Made by a program: the position numbers and the translations under genes
Notes under the pieces: model-generated
Seen by the model: the letters and a program-made list of their open reading frames with translations, nothing else
Told to the model about the DNA's origin: nothing
The model's database searches: none
Assembly (NCBI GenBank): GCA_005768755.1
Contig: VAFL01000004.1
Span: forward strand, 216,652 to 280,651
Length of the DNA stretch: 64,000 nucleotides
Reading direction: 5' to 3'
From: Paracoccus denitrificans
Lineage (GTDB): Bacteria > Pseudomonadota > Alphaproteobacteria > Rhodobacterales > Rhodobacteraceae
Shown: positions 8,775 through 16,440 of the stretch, in pieces
Layout: every line of letters begins with the position of its first letter
How positions within the stretch are numbered: position 1 is the first letter of the stretch

Positions 8775-9374
8775 ATGTTCTATCGACCCGAAGCCGGCCA
8801 TGGCCTGCCGCATAACCCCTTCAACGCCATTGTCGCGCCCCGGCCAATCGGCTGGATTTCGACGCGCGGCGCGGACGGTGACAATCTGGCACCTTACAGT
8901 TTCTTCAATGCCATCGCCTATCTGCCGCCACAGGTGATGTTCGCCTCGACCAGTTCGAAGCCTGACAGGCAGGGGATGAAGGATTCTCTGGCCCATATTG
9001 CCGAAACGGGCGTGTTCTGCGTCAATATCCCGTCAGCTGCGCTGATCGACAAGATGAACGCGTCAAGCGCGCCACTGCCGGCGGGCGTCAGTGAGTTTCA
9101 GGCCGCCGGGATCGGTGCGGCCGAATGCACCACCATCGATTGCCCGCGCGTCGCGGATGCGCCGGCCGCGCTGGAATGTCGCGCGACACTGGTCCAGCGG
9201 TTGCCGGGCGAGGCAAACTGGCTGGTCATCGGGACGGTGACCGGCGTTCATCTTCGCGATGACTGCATCATCGACGGCAGGTTCGACCTTTCGCGCGACG
9301 GGTGGCTGGCGCGCATGGGCTATCGCGATTATGCCGCCGTCCACGATCTGTTTGAACTGGAGCGCCCGGAATGA
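8775..9374 (+). CDS. flavin reductase family protein (FMN-binding split barrel)
   Basis: 199 residues. The ATG at 8775 sits after a strong AGGAGG. The family signature is clear near the N-terminus: NPFNAIVAPRPIGWIST, then NLAPYSFFNAIAYLPPQVMF, which form the FMN-binding face of the DIM6/NTAB (flavoredoxin) fold. Members use FMN to reduce flavins or act as small redox carriers; the partner here is unknown. Its stop overlaps the apt start by four bases (ATGA), an unusual pairing that implies coupled expression rather than shared function. Confidence 0.9.
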   Translation: MFYRPEAGHGLPHNPFNAIVAPRPIGWISTRGADGDNLAPYSFFNAIAYLPPQVMFASTSSKPDRQGMKDSLAHIAETGVFCVNIPSAALIDKMNASSAPLPAGVSEFQAAGIGAAECTTIDCPRVADAPAALECRATLVQRLPGEANWLVIGTVTGVHLRDDCIIDGRFDLSRDGWLARMGYRDYAAVHDLFELERPE

Positions 9375-9907
9375 CGCAGAAGACCGTCAAGGATTACATC
9401 CGCAGCATTTATGATTTCCCGCATGAGGGGATCATCTTCCGGGATGTGACCACATTGTTTGCCGACGCGCGCGGTTTTCGCATGACGGTCGACCAGATCC
9501 TGCATGGCTATGCGGGTCAGAAAATCGACAAGGTCGTTGGGCTGGAAGCGCGGGGCTTCATCCTTGGCGGCGCGGTGGCCCATCAGCTGTCCACAGGTTT
9601 CGTGCCGATCCGCAAGAAGGGCAAGCTGCCCGGCGCAGTCATTTCCGAGGCATATGAACTGGAATATGGCGAGGCGGTGATGGAAATTCACGACGACGCC
9701 CTGAAGCCCGGCGAACGGGTGCTTGTCGTCGATGACCTTCTGGCGACCGGCGGCACCGCCGAAGCCGGCATCAAGCTTTGTCGCCGTCTGGGGGCGGACG
9801 TGATCGGATGTGCTTTCGTGATCGATCTGCCGGATCTGGGCGGGCGCAAGCGGCTGGAGGCGATGGGGATGCCCGTTCATGCCCTTTGCGAGTTCGAGGG
9901 TGCCTGA
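9371..9907 (+). CDS. apt: adenine phosphoribosyltransferase
   Basis: 178 residues, normal for bacterial Apt. It converts adenine and PRPP to AMP and pyrophosphate in purine salvage. The PRPP-binding motif VLVVDDLLATGGT starts at residue 117. The N-terminal IRSIYDFPHEGIIFRD and the hood segment GLEARGFILGG are typical of the family, and RKKGKLPGAVISEAYELEYG completes the active-site region. It overlaps the upstream flavin reductase by four bases, and the downstream transporter probably starts inside it. Confidence 0.97.
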   Translation: MTQKTVKDYIRSIYDFPHEGIIFRDVTTLFADARGFRMTVDQILHGYAGQKIDKVVGLEARGFILGGAVAHQLSTGFVPIRKKGKLPGAVISEAYELEYGEAVMEIHDDALKPGERVLVVDDLLATGGTAEAGIKLCRRLGADVIGCAFVIDLPDLGGRKRLEAMGMPVHALCEFEGA

Positions 9908-10799
9908 GACGCGGCACATCGCCAGCGACGACCGCGCCAACCGGATCGGCAGTGCCTGGATGGTGACGGCCATGGCTGTCTTCGCCGTCGAGGACGCGCT
10001 GATCAAGGCTGCCGCAAAAACCCTGCCCACCGCCGAAGCGCTGATGCTGTTCGGTCTTGGCGGGGCGCTGGTGTTCGGGATCTGGGCGATTGCGACCGGG
10101 CAACGCCTGATCTCGGCGGATGTCCTGTCACGCACGATGCAGCTGCGCTTCCTGTTCGAGGTGGCGGGCCGGCTTTTCTATGTCCTGGCGATCACGCTGA
10201 CGCCGCTGTCGTCGGCGACTGTGATCTTGCAGGCAACGCCACTTGTGGTGGTCGCAAGTGCCGCATTGGTCTTTGGCGAAAAGGTGGGGCCAAGGCGCTG
10301 GCTGGCGATCCTGATCGGGCTGATCGGTGTGGTCATCATCATCGGACCGGGGACGGACAGCTTTTCGGCGCTGTCGGTACTGGCGGTGATCGGGATGCTG
10401 GGCTTTGCCGGGCGCGATCTGGCCAGCCGGGCGGCCCCAAAGGGGCTGGGCACGGCAGTTCTGGGCTTTTACGGCTTCGTCGCGATCATCGTCGCGGGGG
10501 GGCTGTATGCATTTTGGGAAGAAACCGTTTTCGTGACGCCCGGCGCCTCTGCCGCGGTTGCGCTTCTGGGGGCGGTGCTGGCGGGTGTGGGCGCTTATTC
10601 CTGCCTGATGAAGGCGATGCGCACGGGCGAGGTGTCGGCGGTCACCCCGTTTCGTTATTCGCGCCTGTTGTTCGGGATCGCGCTTGGCGTCCTGTTCTTT
10701 GGCGAATCGCTGAGTGTGGCGATGATCATGGGTTCGGCCCTGATCGTGCTTTCAGGACTGTTCATTCTTTGGCGCGGCAAACAATTGCAGCAGGACTGA
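9879..10799 (+). CDS. EamA/DMT superfamily transporter
   Basis: About 300 residues with roughly ten hydrophobic helices arranged as two EamA repeats, typical of drug/metabolite transporters at the inner membrane. Visible features include AWMVTAMAVFAVEDALIKA in helix 1 and FGEKVGPRRWLAILIGLIGV joining helices 4 and 5. The C-terminal TPFRYSRLLFGIALGVLFFGE is the usual second-half pattern. The start is uncertain. ATG 9879 overlaps apt by 29 bases; GTG 9900 and ATG 9960 are alternatives. Substrate unknown. Confidence 0.88.
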   Translation: MPFASSRVPETRHIASDDRANRIGSAWMVTAMAVFAVEDALIKAAAKTLPTAEALMLFGLGGALVFGIWAIATGQRLISADVLSRTMQLRFLFEVAGRLFYVLAITLTPLSSATVILQATPLVVVASAALVFGEKVGPRRWLAILIGLIGVVIIIGPGTDSFSALSVLAVIGMLGFAGRDLASRAAPKGLGTAVLGFYGFVAIIVAGGLYAFWEETVFVTPGASAAVALLGAVLAGVGAYSCLMKAMRTGEVSAVTPFRYSRLLFGIALGVLFFGESLSVAMIMGSALIVLSGLFILWRGKQLQQD

Positions 10800-10910
10800 C
10801 AGGTTCGGTCGAGCCGGGGTTGTTGGCGGCGGCGAAATCGCCTTTCCTGCCCGAAAGCCCGACTGCGCAGCGCGTCCAGCGAACAGGCCATCACCTGAAA
10901 GGACCAGAAA

Positions 10911-12218
10911 ATGCGATTCTCTGTTAAAAGCATTATTTTTACCGGATTTCTTGCCGCGACATTACCCGCCTTTGCCCAGGATGCGACAGAAGCTGGGGCC
11001 GGTCAGGGTGGCCCTGCCGTCAACTCGACAGTGTTCCGGTCCGAACATATCAGTGCCGTCACCTCGATCACCGAGGTTTTCGGACGCAGCCAGCGGCTGA
11101 CGGCGGTCGTTCTGGAATACGATGTTCCGGTTGCGAATGACGGCGTGTCACCCGCGCAATTCAGCGTCACGGATCGCAATATCCTGCGCGCTTATACCAA
11201 TGACAGCGCGGCAAAGGACGCGACAGGTCGCGATGGTCGCTTCGTGGTGCTGGAACTTGACCCGAATGATGCGGGCGCGGCTGTCTACGCGCCGGGCGTG
11301 GACGAACCGGCGCAGGCCGTGGTGTCGCAGGTTCAGCCCGTGAAGGCAGTGGATGGCAACAGCCTTGCTGCGACCGAAACAGCCCTGATCAACACGCGCC
11401 AGCAGAACCTGATCGTCGATGATTTCCGGCAGTTCCGCTTCACCGATCCCGAAACCGGGCTGATCCTGAACTATAACCTGTTCATTCCGGCGGATCATGA
11501 CGCATCGCAGAAGTTTCCGCTGGTGCTGTTCATGCATGACGCCGGTGTGACCGGCACCAATCCGCTGCGGACGTTGGAACAGGGGCTTGGCGCGGTGTCC
11601 TTCGCCAGTCCAGAGGATCAGGCAAAGCACCCATCTTTCGTGCTGGCCCCGCAATATCCGGTCAATCTTGCCAATGACGCCTCTGAAACCTCGGTCTATG
11701 CCGATATCACGGTGCGGCTGATCGCGGCGCTGCAGCAGGAATACAGCATCGATCCAGACCGGATCTACACGACCGGGCAGTCGGGCGGCTGCATGACGTC
11801 GATCGCGCTGAATATCAAATATCCCGATCTGTTCGCGGCCTCGCTTCTGGTGGCCGGGCAATGGGATACGTCTGTCGTCGCGCCGCTGGCTGACAAGAAC
11901 ATCTTCGCGATCGTGTCGCAGGATGACAGCAAGGCTTATCCCGGCATGTCTGCCATCATGGACGTGCTGGAACAGAACGGCGCGAATGTGACCCGTGCCG
12001 AGTGGAACGGGCGGGCCTCGCAGGACGAATTTGCCGAGGCCGTTGCAGCGATCCGTGCGGCCGGGCCGGACAGCAATGCATATTTCGTTGCATTCGAGAA
12101 AGGGACCGTCATTCCGGAGGGCGAAAGCAGTGAAGGCGGCGCAGGGCACGTGAACACCTGGCCCATCGCCTACGCCATCCCCGGCGTACGCGACTGGCTG
12201 TTCGAACAATCCAGATAG
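10911..12218 (+). CDS. secreted alpha/beta-hydrolase, predicted esterase/peptidase
   Basis: 435 residues with a clear signal peptide (FTGFLAATLPAFAQ, cleavage after AFA) and AAGGA upstream of the ATG. The C-terminal half is an alpha/beta-hydrolase domain of the PHB-depolymerase / predicted-peptidase (COG4099) type. KFPLVLFMHDAG forms the oxyanion-strand region and TTGQSGGCM the nucleophile elbow, with Ser291 as likely nucleophile; a candidate acid and His are in the last 100 residues (GAGHVNTWP). The N-terminal 180 residues resemble the immunoglobulin-like domain that precedes such esterases. It should act in the periplasm or outside; the ester substrate is unknown. Confidence 0.85.
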   Translation: MRFSVKSIIFTGFLAATLPAFAQDATEAGAGQGGPAVNSTVFRSEHISAVTSITEVFGRSQRLTAVVLEYDVPVANDGVSPAQFSVTDRNILRAYTNDSAAKDATGRDGRFVVLELDPNDAGAAVYAPGVDEPAQAVVSQVQPVKAVDGNSLAATETALINTRQQNLIVDDFRQFRFTDPETGLILNYNLFIPADHDASQKFPLVLFMHDAGVTGTNPLRTLEQGLGAVSFASPEDQAKHPSFVLAPQYPVNLANDASETSVYADITVRLIAALQQEYSIDPDRIYTTGQSGGCMTSIALNIKYPDLFAASLLVAGQWDTSVVAPLADKNIFAIVSQDDSKAYPGMSAIMDVLEQNGANVTRAEWNGRASQDEFAEAVAAIRAAGPDSNAYFVAFEKGTVIPEGESSEGGAGHVNTWPIAYAIPGVRDWLFEQSR

Positions 12219-12576
12219 CCGGGAAGACGTGCTGAAACAGGGTCGAAACAGACCCGATCATCAGGACGAAGCTTGCCAGCACAAATCTCGATAACAGCGC
12301 GGCAATGCCCGGCCACCTTATGGCGCTTACCAGATTTGCTGTCTGCGCGACGGCCAGCATCGGCAACCCGGCATGTCACGCGAGGCTGAAGAGCCATGCC
12401 GAACGGTTCAGATGTGCTGCACTTCTGCCATCCCGAAAGTCGGAAAAAGCCCGATGCGAGCGGTGACATGAACCAGAAGAAGGCGGAAAGTGCGGGCGCC
12501 TGCATCACCAGGATCAGCCAGACCCATGGCAGAACAGGACGAAGTTCCGCCGTTTGCTGGTCCGGTGGTGCTGCGC
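12219..12576 (-). pseudogene. gene-poor stretch with possible decayed membrane-protein remnant
   Basis: These 358 bases separate the esterase from the MFS gene and hold no convincing intact gene. On the minus strand two strongly hydrophobic stretches are encoded in different frames. One is WVWLILVMQAPALSAFFWF (about 12530-12470) and the other includes LLSRFVLASFVLMIGSVST (about 12300-12240). They could be parts of one frameshifted membrane protein, but the second runs into the antisense of the esterase and no family is recognised. A weak five-base-pair hairpin (GGGTC/GACCC, 12240-12255) follows the esterase stop. Treat as a tentative remnant. Confidence 0.2.
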
Positions 12577-14205
12577 TTATGGAACGTCGATCTTGCCACG
12601 CAGCGGCACATCGGCATGAGAGGCCGCGTCGTGACGCTCGATCAGGCGATGCACGGGTGGGTCGCCCTCGCCCTGATGCAGGCGGTGAAGAGCCTCGGTC
12701 ACCGCAGTATCTGTGACGGTGCGGCGGCTGTTATGGCGGATGTAATCGTCCCATGTGGCGATGTGATAGCTTTCCGACCAGTGATCAGGCTTTTCCAGAT
12801 CGCGCAGCAAAACCCATGATCGCGCCCCGTCCCGGCGACGGATATCGCGGCGTTTGACCATCAGCGACAGAAATTCGCGCGTGTCCTGTGGCGCGATGTG
12901 ATAATCGACCATGACCATGATCGGTCCGGAACGCCCGCGCAGATCAAGGCCCAGTTCCGGCTCTCGGAAACGGTTGGCGGGGGACAGGTCGGACTGGCTG
13001 AATTCCGGCATCGGCAGCGCGAAACCAAGCGCCGCTGCGCCCAGCAGTGCGATGCCCGCGCCGATCAGCGCCTGATCGACGCCCGACGCTTCGGCCACGG
13101 CGCCCCACAGCCACGCGCCTGCCGCCATGCCGCCGAAGGTGACGGTCTGATACATTGCCAGCGCACGCGCCACGACCCATCGGGGCGTCGACAATTGCAC
13201 AGTGACGTTGAACAGCGACAGCGTGACCACCCATGCCAACCCCGCCGGGAACATCGCCAGTGCGTGGATCCAGACGTTGTCGGTCAGCCCGACGATCATC
13301 AGCGCAAGGGCGAACAGCGTCATCGACAGCCGCACGACCCATTCATTGTTGAACCGGGCCCGGATGCGGGTATTGGTCAGCGCCCCGATGATGGCGCCTG
13401 CGCCGAAGCAGCCCAGCAGGATGCCGAACAGAAGCGATCCGCCCTCGGGGTGGGATTTCGCGACCAGTGGCAGAAGTGCCATCAGCGCTGCGGCAGATAG
13501 GCCGAACGCGGCCGACCGGCTGAGAACGCGCACCAGATTCGGCGACAGCGCCACATAGCGCAGCCCCGCGCCAACGGCCGAAACGAATGGCTCACGCGCA
13601 ATGGTGCGCGGCGGATAATCCGGCTTCCAGCGCAGCATCGCGATCAGCAGCGGGATAAAGCTGAAGGCGTTGATGATGAAGCCCATCGCCGCGCCCCAGG
13701 CCGCGACGATCAGTCCTCCGGCCGCCGGCCCGACAGAGCGCATGAGGTTGAAGCCAACGGAATTCAGCGTGACGGCCTGCGGCAAATCTTCGCGCGGGAC
13801 CAGATCGCCCATGCTGGCCTGCCAGGGCGGGTTATACAGCGCCTGACCCATCCCGATCAGGAATGTGAGGGCCAGAAGCGACCAGGGCGTGATCGCGCCG
13901 TTCCACGCGACGAGGGCGAGCAGGACCGACATCAGCGCCATGAATGCGAGCGCTGCCAGCATGATCTGGCGACGGTCGAAAATATCTGCAAGCGCGCCCG
14001 ACACCAAAGCGAACAGCATGATGGGCAGCGTGTTCGACGCCTGCACAAGTGCAATCAGTGTGGCATTGCTGGTCAGTTGGGTCATCAGCCATGCAGCGCT
14101 GACCGCTTGTACAAGGCCACCGAAATTCGACACCAGGGTCGCGGACCAAAGGGTCCGGAAGGCGGGGTGCCGGAACGGCGCGAAGGTCGAAGGATTTGCT
14201 GACAT
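12577..14205 (-). CDS. MFS transporter, EntS-like (transmembrane secretion effector family) with C-terminal cytoplasmic domain
   Basis: 542 residues from ATG 14205. A start at 14241 is rejected because it lies inside a transcription terminator. The N-terminal 400 residues have about 12 helices and begin with the family pattern FRTLWSATLVSNFGGLVQ. Helices 2-3 are joined by SGALADIFDRRQIML, the MFS loop motif. After the last helix comes a soluble domain of about 130 residues (VMVDYHIAPQDTREFLSLM; WVLLRDLEKPDHWSESYHI), as seen in the MFS_3 / enterobactin exporter-like family. It probably exports a small molecule; no siderophore biosynthesis gene is nearby. Confidence 0.9.
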   Translation of the reverse strand: MSANPSTFAPFRHPAFRTLWSATLVSNFGGLVQAVSAAWLMTQLTSNATLIALVQASNTLPIMLFALVSGALADIFDRRQIMLAALAFMALMSVLLALVAWNGAITPWSLLALTFLIGMGQALYNPPWQASMGDLVPREDLPQAVTLNSVGFNLMRSVGPAAGGLIVAAWGAAMGFIINAFSFIPLLIAMLRWKPDYPPRTIAREPFVSAVGAGLRYVALSPNLVRVLSRSAAFGLSAAALMALLPLVAKSHPEGGSLLFGILLGCFGAGAIIGALTNTRIRARFNNEWVVRLSMTLFALALMIVGLTDNVWIHALAMFPAGLAWVVTLSLFNVTVQLSTPRWVVARALAMYQTVTFGGMAAGAWLWGAVAEASGVDQALIGAGIALLGAAALGFALPMPEFSQSDLSPANRFREPELGLDLRGRSGPIMVMVDYHIAPQDTREFLSLMVKRRDIRRRDGARSWVLLRDLEKPDHWSESYHIATWDDYIRHNSRRTVTDTAVTEALHRLHQGEGDPPVHRLIERHDAASHADVPLRGKIDVP

Positions 14206-14230
14206 CGGCCGCAGTCTGCCCGGAACGACA

Positions 14231-14257
14231 AACCCCCGCAAGCGGCTTGCGGGGGTT
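14231..14257 (-). terminator. perfect-stem hairpin terminator after the YeaQ/GlsB gene
   Basis: A 12-base-pair perfect inverted repeat (AACCCCCGCAAG / CTTGCGGGGGTT) with a three-base loop. It lies between the stop of the YeaQ-like gene (14281) and the MFS start (14205), both on the minus strand. The stem is GC-rich with AA/TT ends, but only a short T-rich stretch follows. It would isolate the small stress gene from the exporter gene. Confidence 0.75.
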
Positions 14258-14280
14258 CATGTTGTTGTTGGCCGGCTGGC

Positions 14281-14535
14281 TCAGGTTGCGCGGTTGATCA
14301 ACCGCAGCAAGACCAGAAGGATCACCGCACCGATTGTTGCGTAAATGATCGAGCCGAGCCAGTTGCTGCCTTCACCCGAGCCCATGCCCAGGGCGGGAAA
14401 CAGGAAGGACGCAATCAGCGCACCCACGATCCCGACAACGATATTGACCAGAACGCCCTGACCGTGACCTTTCACGATCTGGCCGGCCAGCCAGCCTGCG
14501 ATTGCGCCAATAATGATCGCAACGACGATTTCCAT
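14281..14535 (-). CDS. GlsB/YeaQ/YmgE family stress-response membrane protein
   Basis: 84 residues, three hydrophobic segments, and the family glycine pattern throughout. The start is MEIVVAIIIGAIAGWLAGQI; VNIVVGIVGALIASFLFP and a C-terminal helix (IIYATIGAVILLVLLRLI) follow. These are small inner-membrane proteins often induced by stress and of unknown mechanism. It is transcribed divergently from the complex I operon and ends at a strong hairpin. Confidence 0.93.
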   Translation of the reverse strand: MEIVVAIIIGAIAGWLAGQIVKGHGQGVLVNIVVGIVGALIASFLFPALGMGSGEGSNWLGSIIYATIGAVILLVLLRLINRAT

Positions 14536-14757
14536 ACTGTGTCTCCCTTTCAGTTGGTCCTGACAATTTCAGTCTAACGCCGAACGCCACTGCTTGCGAG
14601 GGGTTCCGCAGAACTGTAAAAATCTGAAACTGTTGCTTTTCGTGCCAGCATTTCGCGCAGGTCCGCCGTGACTGCAGTCGCCGGTCAAGCAGGGGCACCG
14701 ATTGCGGCTGACGCGGCGGGGCGGGATTTTCGCTGACGGGAATCGTACCTGCCCGAG

Positions 14758-14786
14758 TTGACCCTAATTCGCGGCAGGGATACATG
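14758..14786 (+). promoter_or_regulatory. candidate nuo operon promoter
   Basis: TTGACC (14758-14763) matches the -35 element well. It is followed after exactly 17 bases by TACATG (14781-14786), a weaker -10. Transcription would begin near 14793, about 53 bases before the nuoA start, and run through the leader hairpin. Only one of several possible sites; no experimental support. Confidence 0.35.
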
Positions 14787-14809
14787 GACATTAGCCCAAC
14801 CCAAACGCA

Positions 14810-14828
14810 GCCACAGTCAGGCTGTGGC
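14810..14828 (+). promoter_or_regulatory. leader hairpin next to the nuoA ribosome-binding site
   Basis: A perfect seven-base-pair inverted repeat, GCCACAG / CTGTGGC, with a five-base loop. It ends about four bases before the AAGGGAG that precedes nuoA. In RNA it would place a stable stem against the ribosome-binding site; in DNA it could be an operator just downstream of the proposed promoter. The sequence alone cannot decide. Confidence 0.35.
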
Positions 14829-14845
14829 ATAAGGGAGCCTGAAAA

Positions 14846-15211
14846 GTGGACTATCTTCTGTCCGAATACCTTCCGATCCTGGTCTTCATCGCCATGGCAT
14901 CGGCACTCGCCCTGATTCTGATGGCTGCCGCTGCGGTTATCGCCGTGCGCAATCCGGACCCTGAAAAGGTCTCGGCCTATGAATGCGGGTTCGAAGCCTT
15001 CGATGATGCGCGCGCGAAGTTCGATGTCCGCTTCTATCTGGTGTCGATCCTGTTCATCATCTTCGACCTTGAAGTCGCCTTCCTGTTCCCGTGGGCCGCG
15101 AATTTCTATCACCTGTCGGAATTGGCTTTCTGGGGGATGATGTTGTTCCTGGGCGTTCTGACTGTGGGCTTTGCCTATGAATGGAAGAAGGGGGCGCTGG
15201 AATGGGCGTGA
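14846..15211 (+). CDS. nuoA: NADH-quinone oxidoreductase subunit A
   Basis: 121 residues from a GTG start with AAGGGAG about ten bases upstream. It is the Nqo7 homologue, a membrane subunit with three helices. It contains the conserved loop KVSAYECGFEAFDDARAKFDVRFYL between helices 1 and 2, which lines the quinone site, and then LVSILFIIFDLEVAFLFPWA. It is the first gene of the complex I operon. Its last ten bases overlap nuoB. Complex I oxidises NADH, reduces quinone and pumps protons across the inner membrane. Confidence 0.98.
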   Translation: MDYLLSEYLPILVFIAMASALALILMAAAAVIAVRNPDPEKVSAYECGFEAFDDARAKFDVRFYLVSILFIIFDLEVAFLFPWAANFYHLSELAFWGMMLFLGVLTVGFAYEWKKGALEWA

Positions 15212-15816
15212 CCGAAGGGACGAAGCCGACACTGATCCAGCCCGGATCGGCCCAGTTCGGGCCGAATGTCTCTGGCCCGGGCGCTTCGGTGCCGGCGATG
15301 GCCAACAGGGCAGGCGCGGATCGCGACGTGCAGGTGCGAGAGCTTTCTGACGAATTGCAGGACAAGGGCTTTCTGCTGACCACGACCGAAGATATCATAA
15401 ACTGGGCGCGCAACGGCTCTCTGCATTGGATGACCTTCGGTCTGGCCTGCTGCGCGATCGAGATGATGCAGGCATCCATGCCGCGCTATGACATCGAACG
15501 CTTCGGCACCGCGCCGCGCGCATCGCCGCGCCAGTCGGACCTGATGATCGTGGCGGGCACGCTGACCAACAAGATGGCGCCTGCGCTGCGCAAGGTCTAC
15601 GACCAGATGCCCGAACCGCGCTATGTCATCAGCATGGGCAGCTGCGCGAATGGTGGCGGCTATTACCATTACTCGTATTCAGTCGTGCGCGGCTGTGACC
15701 GGATTGTGCCTGTGGACATCTATGTCCCCGGCTGTCCGCCCACTGCCGAGGCGCTGCTTTACGGTATCCTGCAGTTGCAGCGGCGCATCCGCCGCACCGG
15801 CACACTGGTGAGGTAA
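15202..15816 (+). CDS. nuoB: NADH-quinone oxidoreductase subunit B
   Basis: 204 residues, the Nqo6 homologue, which holds iron-sulfur cluster N2 next to the quinone site. Cluster ligands are visible in GLACCAIEMM, GSCANGGGYY and VPGCPPTAEAL. The ATG at 15202 is preferred over an in-frame ATG at 15181 because AGAAGGGGG sits just upstream of it. It overlaps the nuoA stop by ten bases. The N-terminal 45 residues before ELQDKGFLLTTTED are less conserved and somewhat longer than in E. coli. Confidence 0.98.
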   Translation: MGVTEGTKPTLIQPGSAQFGPNVSGPGASVPAMANRAGADRDVQVRELSDELQDKGFLLTTTEDIINWARNGSLHWMTFGLACCAIEMMQASMPRYDIERFGTAPRASPRQSDLMIVAGTLTNKMAPALRKVYDQMPEPRYVISMGSCANGGGYYHYSYSVVRGCDRIVPVDIYVPGCPPTAEALLYGILQLQRRIRRTGTLVR

Positions 15817-15819
15817 GCG

Positions 15820-16437
15820 ATGGCGATTTATCCCGATCTCAACGCGCTGTCCGACCTGTCCGATCTGGTTCAGGTGCGCTTTCCTGACGATGTGCAATCG
15901 GCCACCACGGCTTTTGACGAACTGACAGTGACCGTCGGCTTGTCCGGTCTGCTGCGGGTCATCGAATTCCTGCAATCGGACGCGAATTGCCGGTTCTCGA
16001 CGCTGATCGACATCACGGCAGTCGACCACCCGGAACGTCCTGCGCGGTTCGACGTGGTCTACCAGTTCCTGTCGATGTACAGAAACCAGCGCATCCGCGT
16101 GAAGGCCGCCGTCCGCGAGGACGAACTTGTGCCATCCGCCACGGGCCTGTTCCCCGGCGCCGACTGGTACGAGCGGGAAGTCTTCGATCTGTTCGGCATC
16201 ATGTTCTCGGGTCATCCTGACCTTCGCCGCATTCTGACCGATTACGGTTTCCGCGGCTATCCGCTGCGCAAGGACTTCCCGACCACCGGCTATGTCGAGG
16301 TCCGCTATGACGAGTCGTTGAAGCGCGTCGTCTACGAGCCGGTGCGGCTGACGCAGGAATACCGGCAGTTCGATTTCCTGTCACCCTGGGAGGGCGCCAA
16401 ATACGTCCTGCCCGGCGACGAAAAGACAGAGGGCTGA
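15820..16437 (+). CDS. nuoC: NADH-quinone oxidoreductase subunit C
   Basis: 205 residues, the Nqo5 homologue (30-kDa peripheral subunit, no cofactor). The conserved C-terminal signature is ADWYEREVFDLFGIMFSGHPDLRRILTDYGF, split here across residues about 112-145, followed by GYPLRKDFPTTGYVEVRYD. It starts three bases after nuoB ends. Separate nuoC and nuoD genes, rather than a fused nuoCD as in E. coli, are normal for alphaproteobacteria. Confidence 0.98.
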   Translation: MAIYPDLNALSDLSDLVQVRFPDDVQSATTAFDELTVTVGLSGLLRVIEFLQSDANCRFSTLIDITAVDHPERPARFDVVYQFLSMYRNQRIRVKAAVREDELVPSATGLFPGADWYEREVFDLFGIMFSGHPDLRRILTDYGFRGYPLRKDFPTTGYVEVRYDESLKRVVYEPVRLTQEYRQFDFLSPWEGAKYVLPGDEKTEG

Positions 16438-16440
16438 TCC

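Larger units (their letters stand above)
14536..14845. other. divergent intergenic region upstream of the complex I operon
   Basis: 310 bases with no gene between the YeaQ-like gene (minus) and nuoA (plus). It is less GC-rich in its left part (for example ACTGTAAAAATCTGAAACTG) than the flanking genes, as expected for promoter DNA. A candidate nuoA promoter and a leader hairpin near the nuoA ribosome-binding site are listed separately. The promoter of the minus-strand gene should lie in the left half but is not resolved. No FNR or ArcA site matching a textbook consensus was seen. Confidence 0.6.

Noticed and set aside
14206..14241. Longer MFS start at 14241
   Set aside because: It would begin inside the perfect hairpin terminator; the family alignment begins at the ATG at 14205.
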